A stretch of 64,000 nucleotides of DNA from Todiramphus chloris collaris (lineage: Eukaryota > Chordata > Aves > Coraciiformes > Alcedinidae): the NCBI GenBank assembly GCA_025345505.1, contig JANVCC010000146.1, forward strand, positions 4,721,690 through 4,785,689. Reading direction: 5' to 3'. The position numbers and the translations under genes are program-made. Below are positions 42,001 to 51,000 of the stretch, one piece after another; positions within the stretch are counted from its first letter, which is position 1, and every line of letters starts with the position of its first letter. Below the pieces are notes generated by a model. It searched no databases, had not been told where the DNA came from, and worked only from the letters and a program-made list of their open reading frames with translations.

Positions 42001-45000
42001 GTAACACAGACACCCTTCTGGACGGTAGAAACTGAGACATATGCAACAGTCTTACCTTCCTGACACTGTGAGAAACTCTCTCAAACACTTTCATTTGGTC
42101 AGGAGAAGGCAGCCCAGCATACATGGGAAGAACACGAAGGTGCTTTTTCATTCCAGTGCGTGAAAGGGCCCGAGCCTGTTCTATGAGCATCGAAACAACA
42201 GTCTCCACTTCCTCCTAGAGCCAGAGCAAGGCAGGGGACAGAACAAGAGAGGGTTCACTTTACTATCACATAGCTGTCACCTATACACAAAATACACACC
42301 AAAACAATCCCTGTATAATTTGAGTTGTTCACACTCCAGGATCTTTTGACTAGTTCCCTCAATTTTGTAATAGTTTTACATAAAGTGCTGTTCATAATAA
42401 ATATATATGCAAATATTTACGTGCAGTGTTACTTGAGACACTATCACAAATACATGAGAAAAATGACAAAGTAAGGACTGAAGAAAGTTCAGGAGGATGC
42501 AGGCATATCTTCTCTTGTATCCCAACTCGTGGGGACAAAATGGGAGGCCAATCTAGTTTGGCTGTGTAGAATACTGTGGGTCTCAATCAGGAATGACACA
42601 GTAACAGAATTAACACTTAGTGCTCAACTTCACACTTAATCCCAGAGACCAAAAAAATCATCTCGCTTAAAAAAAACCCCAGACAGCAACATGCTGAGAC
42701 AGTGCCTTGTCAGATAGCCAATTCAATCTTTCAAAGCCAAATTAATAGCGGGGATGAGGAATTTATTCTGAAAATATGCAAGATGCTACTAAAGCTCTTC
42801 AAAGTAGCTCCTCACTGGAAAAATTATAAGCTACCTCCCATTTACTCTTCTTGGCTGCAAAGTGATCTTGACATGCATAAATGGAGCAGAAGAGACTAGT
42901 AAATTTTTGCCTCAGAGCAATTTGTTTCTGTCAGACGTCACTGACTTCAGATGTTAAGCCTAACAAATATAAAATCCTTTTGTTTAATGATGACTCACCA
43001 TCAACTTCATAGGTATGACCAGCACCAAAATACCACATACTCTTCCACTTACTAGCAAGGTCAAAACCATACAGGACTAAATGAGAAAAACTATCATCCA
43101 TCAGCAGCTTTGATAAATCCAGACTGCAATTACATTTTTTAAAAGCCTTTTGGACTGGCCTAATTCTGCTCCCATCAATGAAGAAGTTATTTGTTATGTT
43201 TAAAGAGATTAAAGAAAGCACAGCTAAGGAAAGCAGGAGATGGAGGCAGCTTTGCAAAGCCCACAGTACAGCACTACAAAGCAAAAGAAATCAAATGCAT
43301 ATATACCTGGCCAGTTAAAAATGTCTATTAAAAAAAAAAAGTCTATACAAAAATGTTAAAAATGTCTATACCTGGCCAGTTAAAAATGCCAGAATATCAC
43401 CATCATTCTCCATCTGGTGAATTTTCATTGCAGTTTCCACAGTTGATTTTATATAATCTGGAACAGGACTACGGGGAGAGAAAATAGAGATATTAACAGA
43501 ACACCAGGTACAGACTTCTCATGTCTGTAAGGAACAAGTAGAGATCTGGCTTTTGGACACTATACATCAACCATACCACACTTAGTTCCCGATGCATCCT
43601 TGGGAATCAGCCATCAGGTATTAATTTCTTTCCTTTAGACTACAGTGATCTTAAAAACACACCTGCTGCCATAAACAATATCCCAATGTTTCCCAAATTT
43701 AATGTTACACCTCCTTACCTTTGGTCTGGGAATTTCTGAGCTCTCACTTAGACAAAATGATGCCACAATTGCACACTCTCCTAATCACCACTGACAAGAC
43801 CAAACAGGAACACACCTCTGTATGTAAAAGATGTCCACTGGAAACGTCCTCCCCTCAACAGTGAGGATCACACTGGTATCTTTGCTGGGGTCACCGGTGT
43901 CGTTTAGATTAAAGAAATCCCTGAACTTCTACATTAAAATAAAAACAAACACTTTCAGTCTGATACTCCAGAGAATTAAGAGAGAAACCTGACAACATGA
44001 AGAAGTTTATATTACTACTATTTGGATGTTTTCTTTACAATTTGACAGTGCCAATTTAAAACCACTAAAGTTTGGTTTTGTTGCCTTCCGTTCTGTCTGG
44101 GGTTCAGGCACTGAGCACAAATGCAGTCTTGTATGTTCGTTACTTTGAAAAGCAAAGATTGAAAAGAGGTAATGAAATTAATTAGATCAGCTGACACGGT
44201 TGGAAAAAGCAGACCTATAAATTTTTTATTGGATCTACAGCAGAAGCAAAGTCAAAGATAAGGAGAACTTAGAAATGATTGGTCCTAAAAGTTCTGGGTT
44301 GGGCTTGCATATTCTCATCTATTTTTGGATAAGCAAGTAAATCTTACAGTTGTTACTGAACACCAAGATCTCACTTTATAAAAGCCATGTTAGGCTGATT
44401 TATGTAAGCTTTTCATTTTTCCTTTGCAAGACACCTTCATAAATTTAGATTTATTGCCATGAAGTATTTTAAATACATAACAGCAACAGAATGAGCATTA
44501 AGAACCCAAATAATCCACCTCAAGTTTTATGACCATTATAGACATGCCATAAACTTTCTCTGTTTAAACAAAACTTTAGTCATACTAATCATTCTCCTCC
44601 TATTACAGTTAATGCAAAAATAAGTTAAACCATTTGAAATGTACGATTTCTGGCAGTTACAGTTTTGCAAAGGCAAAGTATTACAATGCTATCTAATATA
44701 ATGTACAGAATACTACCAAAGCACAGTTTACTATCAAGAGTCATGGCATATGGTATTTGCCACTGAAGGAAATCTTGGGGCACACAGACCTTCAGTGCTA
44801 CACGCAAGGTCTCACCACCGCACCTCATACAGGACACAGTGGAGTTAGGAAAAGTTCAGAGGAAAGCAGTGAATATGATGAGGGAGATGGAGCAGCTGCT
44901 TTATGAGGAGAGACTGAAAAGGCTGGGGCTCTGCAGAAGATTGAGGAGACACACAGCAGAGGTTTACAAAACCAAAGGTGATAGAAAGTTAATGTAAAAT

Positions 45001-48000
45001 TGGTTCTTGGCTTTTGTTTGTTTGTTTGTTTTAAAAACCAAATCCCACACTACTAGAACTAGGAGGTCCTTCATGAAAATAGCAGGTTGCAAAGAAGTGA
45101 AATAAAGCACTTCATTACACAGCAGGTGGCAAACTTCTGAAAACTGCTCTCACGTGATGTCCTGGAGACTTACAGCTTCATCAAGCAGGTTCAGACACAA
45201 ATTAACAAGCAGCAGGTCCCTAAACACATACTAGAAGAGAACAGCAGGAATGTACTGCCTAAGATCTCTATTACAACCACTGCAGATGCTTGAGGCAGCT
45301 CAAAGAAAACAGGCCCACAGCAGGTGGACAGGCTCATATGATCTCCTTAAACAGAATCTCTTGCTGCTGCTACTACAGACAGAAGACTGGGCCGCGTGAA
45401 ATGCTGCTCTCATTGAGGAGAGTATCTCTTCTGTTCAGAATTAAATCAGTGACATTTTGAGTAAGTTACATAAGTCGCCACAGGTCAATCAGGGAACTAA
45501 TAAGGTCTCACCAAAATTAAATCTACTCATTTATCACTTATTTTCACTGGTCTAAGGTTGTCTCAAATTATCGCTATCATCAAAACAGATTTAAACCCAC
45601 GTCTCTTAATAGACTACATTAAGCCAAGAGAACATCTTTTTATATAATAATACCAACAAGAGGGGAAAAAAAGGCATCAATATATGAAAAGCAGATCAAT
45701 ATCTAAATTCCCTTCTAAAAATGTTAGCTAGCACAAAATGAAAACCAAACACAGCACCCTAACTACAGCAGATTTTTTCCTGCACTCATCCCCCTCTTCA
45801 GCAGCACTCAAACAGCAGTAATGCTTCACAAGAAGCAAGCAGCACAGCAGAGAAGCTGTGTATAAATAGAAGTGGAGCTGCCACTTAAGGTCACTTGATT
45901 TCAACCCCAATCTGTGAGCTATACCTCTGCATCCAAGGTGGCTGAAGCCACAATCAGTCGAAGATCCCCGCGCTTCTTTTGAACCTAGGATAGAGACCAA
46001 GAACATCCAGAGTAAACACTGTTTTCTGAAACATAAAGCTAGAGCCAAGTTCTTGAGCATCCAGATTACCAATAACTTCTCTTTAAAAATATTTAGAAGC
46101 TATGAGATTGCTGATGAAGTGAAGCACCCACATCACCCCATAGGCGTAATGACCCGATGACTGCTTGGAGTATTCTATATTCATTTTAAGGGCATTCAGT
46201 CTGTAATCATTAAGGCTTACTCTCAATTTCTGGTGGGAATCAGATCTTTAGGAGGTTGAAAGTCAACAACAACCCCCTATCAGATCACTTCACATGATCA
46301 GCAGCAAAATGAAGACTACCTTTTTGCTTATATCATGTAAGAAGACATTTCATCACTGGGGGAAGGAAAGAGAGGATCCTGAGTGTCAGATGTCTAAAGT
46401 AAATAGCTGGGCATGTACAATAGGCTGTAGGATAACTGAGGAACTAGAAATCACCCTCTGGCAAATAGGTTCACTAATCAGTCATTGGGATCAGAGTTTT
46501 AATAAAAAGAATGGAAATGAAAAGGGTTACAGAAAACATTAAAATATAACCTTTTTAAGTAAGCCAATGGCAATATCTGTATAAAGAGTCCTTTCATGGG
46601 CTTCATCCAGCATGAGGACACTGTGAATAAAGCAGAAAGATAAGATTTCAGAAATGGTTTGACTGACACTAGAATCAGCATCTTCCTGTCTTCTAGAAAC
46701 ACCATTTGAAATCTGCTGCTGGACTACCAGGGTTTACAGCCACTGAGAACACTACAGAAGTTAAAAAAATCACAGCAATGAAGCCTGTAGCTAACCCCTC
46801 ATGGTCCATACACACTGTTCTTTATTCAGGCTGGTTTTTGGAGAGGGCTAGAAGCAAAAAGGGCTGTCTTTTCTGTACTGCGTTGGTTTTCTGGAGAGCA
46901 GAATAGCTTGCATTTGTTGTAGACTTTTTTATTATTATTTGGTTAGCATCAGAAAGTAGAACTACATTTAAACGAATAAATAAAACAATTCAGGCTCATG
47001 AATGATCAGCTGATAGATTTCTAACAGTCTTTACAACATAACTAAGTCAAAACCCTAAAATAATTTTTACATCTTTTGGTATTTTATTTATAATAACCAC
47101 ACCTCAGTCAAAAAAAATGCAGTTGTTTACCAAACTACATTTCAGCAAGTGTTTATTCCATGTTTCCTTACCTGTATCTTGTTAATAAAGGATCAGCCAT
47201 CATCTCCCTCACCAGCATACCATCAGTTAGAAACTAAAAGTGAATTCAAATAAAAATGTATAAATAACCCTATCAGGTAGTTTTGATTACCCATGTGATT
47301 TTTAAAGATAATTTTTGAGGCTTTTGCCTGAATTTTGCCTTGCCTTTAATTTTCTAATGATCTATTAAATTGATTGGTTTTCAGATACGGGAGCCAAATA
47401 TGTATTTCTGAGTGCAAACCCAGAGATAAGCAGAGTGATTGCTCTTTAACCAGTACTGATATTTTTTAAATTAGTTATTTTTGTATAGATAAAAAAAGGT
47501 AACAGATTGGCAGCACCAGAACATGGCAATAGAAGTTTCTTCACTCCTGTGTCTATAACATGGCTAAATCTGCTTACCAATAACATCATGTGTGTCAGTC
47601 CAGTCTTGACCCTCTCCAAGTAGGCTACTTAATATCAATCACACACTTCTGAGCAGCACACAAACCTTAACATTTCAACAAAATGCAACATTTAATAGTT
47701 TCTTCCCACTAGTCAGTGGAAACCCACCAGCTTTATGTAGTAGCCAAACAGTAGCTTGACTGGTGTGCAAGGTAAAAATCTTCACATTTCCAATCCCACA
47801 CAATTAATCAGCACACTCAAAAAAAGGGAAGATTTAAGCTGTATTTAATGAACAAGCATCTCCATTTCTTCCACTTTAAAAGGGCTATCAGGTTCAGAAA
47901 AAATAATCAAAAGCTAAATTGTCTCATTCATCACCATTGCTATTCCAGCATAACTAAAGGAAATTCTTTTCTGTACTCACACAAGCACCATTGATATTGT

Positions 48001-51000
48001 TCATGCCACTCAAGAACAGCTGCAAAGCTTTTGCTATTTAATCCACATCAAATCACTCTCAGCCTACGCATCTTAGGATTTAGCTGTGCTTTTAATTAAC
48101 ATCTATTTTTAGGGTGGTGAGGATACTTCAGCAGTAAAGAAAGATACTGCAGTGTTTCACTGTGACTTTGAGTGATGCATCAGGTCACACTAGCACTGTT
48201 CCAACACCTGGCCATAATTAACTCGGAAATTTCCTTCAGGTTTGAAATGCTGGCTGCTCAACTAGAAGAACAGGACACGTACCCATTTTGTTAAGGTTTG
48301 GATAGCCACAGTCATTTCAAACACACTTTTGGGGTACCCACCCAGGAAACTGAAATGTTTTCTATTCTCTTTACTGGGCATCACAAGGTTCTCATGAATT
48401 TTGCAAAAGTACTTGAAGAGTTTCAGCTAACCCCTTCAGAGTAACCACACACTGTTCATGTTTCACCTTAATTCTTGTAGCTTGTGGATCCGTGCAGTCA
48501 TCAAACCGAATACAATATCCAACCTCATGCCCCAACACTGCGCCTCTTTCATCTGCAACTCGGCCTGCAACCTGAGAAAAGAGATACTGCTAAACAAGAG
48601 GCCACTCAGGGCACAGGTCTTCATTGTATTGTTATTTTGTCCATAGAAAACAGACATTAAAAAAAAGAACAGGGGGCTGGAACCCCTCTGCTGGGAGCCA
48701 GGCTGAGAGAGTTGGGTTTGTTCAGCCCGGAGAAGAGAAGACTCCGAGGAGACGTTATTGCAGCATTTCAGTGCTTCAAGGGGCCTGTCAGAAAGACAGG
48801 GACAGACTTTTTAGCAGGATCTGTTGTGACAGTCCTAAACTAAAAGAGCAGAGTTTTACACTGGATATAAAAAAGAATTTTTTTTTACACTGAAGGTGGT
48901 GAGACCCTGGCCCAAGTTTCCCAGAGACATGGTCGATGCCCCAGCCCTGGAAACATTCCAGGTTATTCAGGCTTACTCTACACAGTGCTAGGTATTATCA
49001 GGCCATGATTTCAGCAAGCTACAAAGACACTGAATAGCTAATGACACAATAAAACTCCACATTATATACATTATTCCAAGTAGAATTCCAAGACCAAGCC
49101 ACTTTTAGTCATTTGAGTGACATTCTAAACCATACTGACAGGCAGTGGATTCATGATTTCACTTGGAATCTTATCACTCCATCACTTTCAGCCCAAGCAT
49201 TCAGGGTAATAGTCAGAGGAATGCAAGGAGAAGTTCAGGAATTTCTAAACTATGCCTTATGCCTCCGCAACGACTTCTCCTCACTTCTGCCAGCCCCCAT
49301 GCTTAAATGGGAAAGCAGATAAGCACACTGATTAAAAGATTACTTTCAGTTCAATCAACTTGATCTCTCATCTCCCTGCAACAGCCATACAATCCAGGCA
49401 GTTAGCAACAACATTCTGAAAGACAAATCCTACTGTATCAATACACCAAGTTCTAATTGAGCAATCATTTTATTTTAGGCTTAAAAATACTGTGTTAAGA
49501 AGCCAAAGGGAAGAGAACTTAAAGTTCTGAGAAATTATCGAAGTATACACAAGATCTCCTGTAGAACTGTGCCCTGTCAGCTGGATGTCCTATGAAGGAG
49601 AAAAGGGAGGGCACTGCAGGCAGACTGGCAAAGCACAAGACATGAGTTCCTGCTAGGGACTGTTGCCTTAACCAGGTTGGATCTGGTCAAAAAACACTGA
49701 ACAAGAAAAAACAGCCAGTTGTGCAGTTGCTCAGCCTGCTACATTCTCATCAGAAGCTTAGGTTGATTTGTGGCAGGTACTGTTTAACACATTCTAAAGA
49801 ACTGACAAAATGAGGGTTACCAAACTGCACCTCAGTTTTCTGTACAAAAAAAATCGCTGCAGCAGAAACTTCAGCCCACCAAGTCAGTGTTTGGCAGTAG
49901 TTGTGGAGCACTGGAGGCTTTCCATGTAGACTGTTACCAGAGAGTACAAGTTGTTGCCCTAAGCATCTCCTCTTCTTCTTCTCATAGTGTATCTAGCTGA
50001 CATTACGCTCTCCTAGACATACTAAAAAGATTTATCACAAGAAATTTGTTTCGTCTTTTTCCCAACACTCTTAAAAGGGGAAAGGAGGGGGGGGGGGGGG
50101 GGGAACAAAAACCACAACAAAATAAATCAAAACAAACAAACAAGAAAAAAACCCAAACAAACAAAAAAACCCATCACAGCAACAACAAACCACGCACGCA
50201 AAAAAATTCAAGAAAGCTAGGTATGAATTGCCAGGAAGAGGTACACTCTTCTTTCTCCCACTGGCTATGTTACTGTTTGCAGATTTACTCCACTACTTTA
50301 CTTTGTGAAAGAAGTTAAGGTCATACAAGCACAGTTCTAGTCCAGAGTCAATCACAGCTCAACGCTGCGCAGCCCTAACTTCCACGCACAGTTCTGCTGA
50401 TACCAGACAATTTTATTTCAAAGCTTTTACAGCTGCAGTGCTGAACTTGGAAGCTTTGGCAAGGCCTACTAATCAGGTTGAATTCTGTGTATGGTACCAG
50501 CAGTTCTCTGAGGGAGATAAGCAGAAATGTCTGTTCATTCAGGAGCTCATGCAGTAGTGATTCCTGCTATTCAGCAAAATCTGCTAATAAACCGGAGGTT
50601 ATAAAGACAACAAACCGGGACTATCTGGAGATGGAGAAACTCACTGAAACAGCAGCAACCCGACGAGGCTGCGTCACTCCAACAACTCTTCCTTCGGCTG
50701 TCCAGCCAGCTTCTGCCAGGTACTGCAAACAGACAGTGAGGGTAAGAAATTCATCGATCACAGCATGGTGTTAGTTCCCCACAACAGGTGCTTCTTCCTG
50801 GTTCTGATGCTAACATGACCTCAGGCAAATCAGGCACCTAGAGATTTTGTGTGGCATTGATCACACCTTGAAAGCAATATAGTATAATACCTACTTCCTA
50901 AGCACATATGCTTTCAGAAAGCATCTAGGAGCAGTTCATTGGGTCTCAAGTATTAATATTTTTTAACTACTTCACTTTTTTTTCCCTCTCCTGTATTTTA

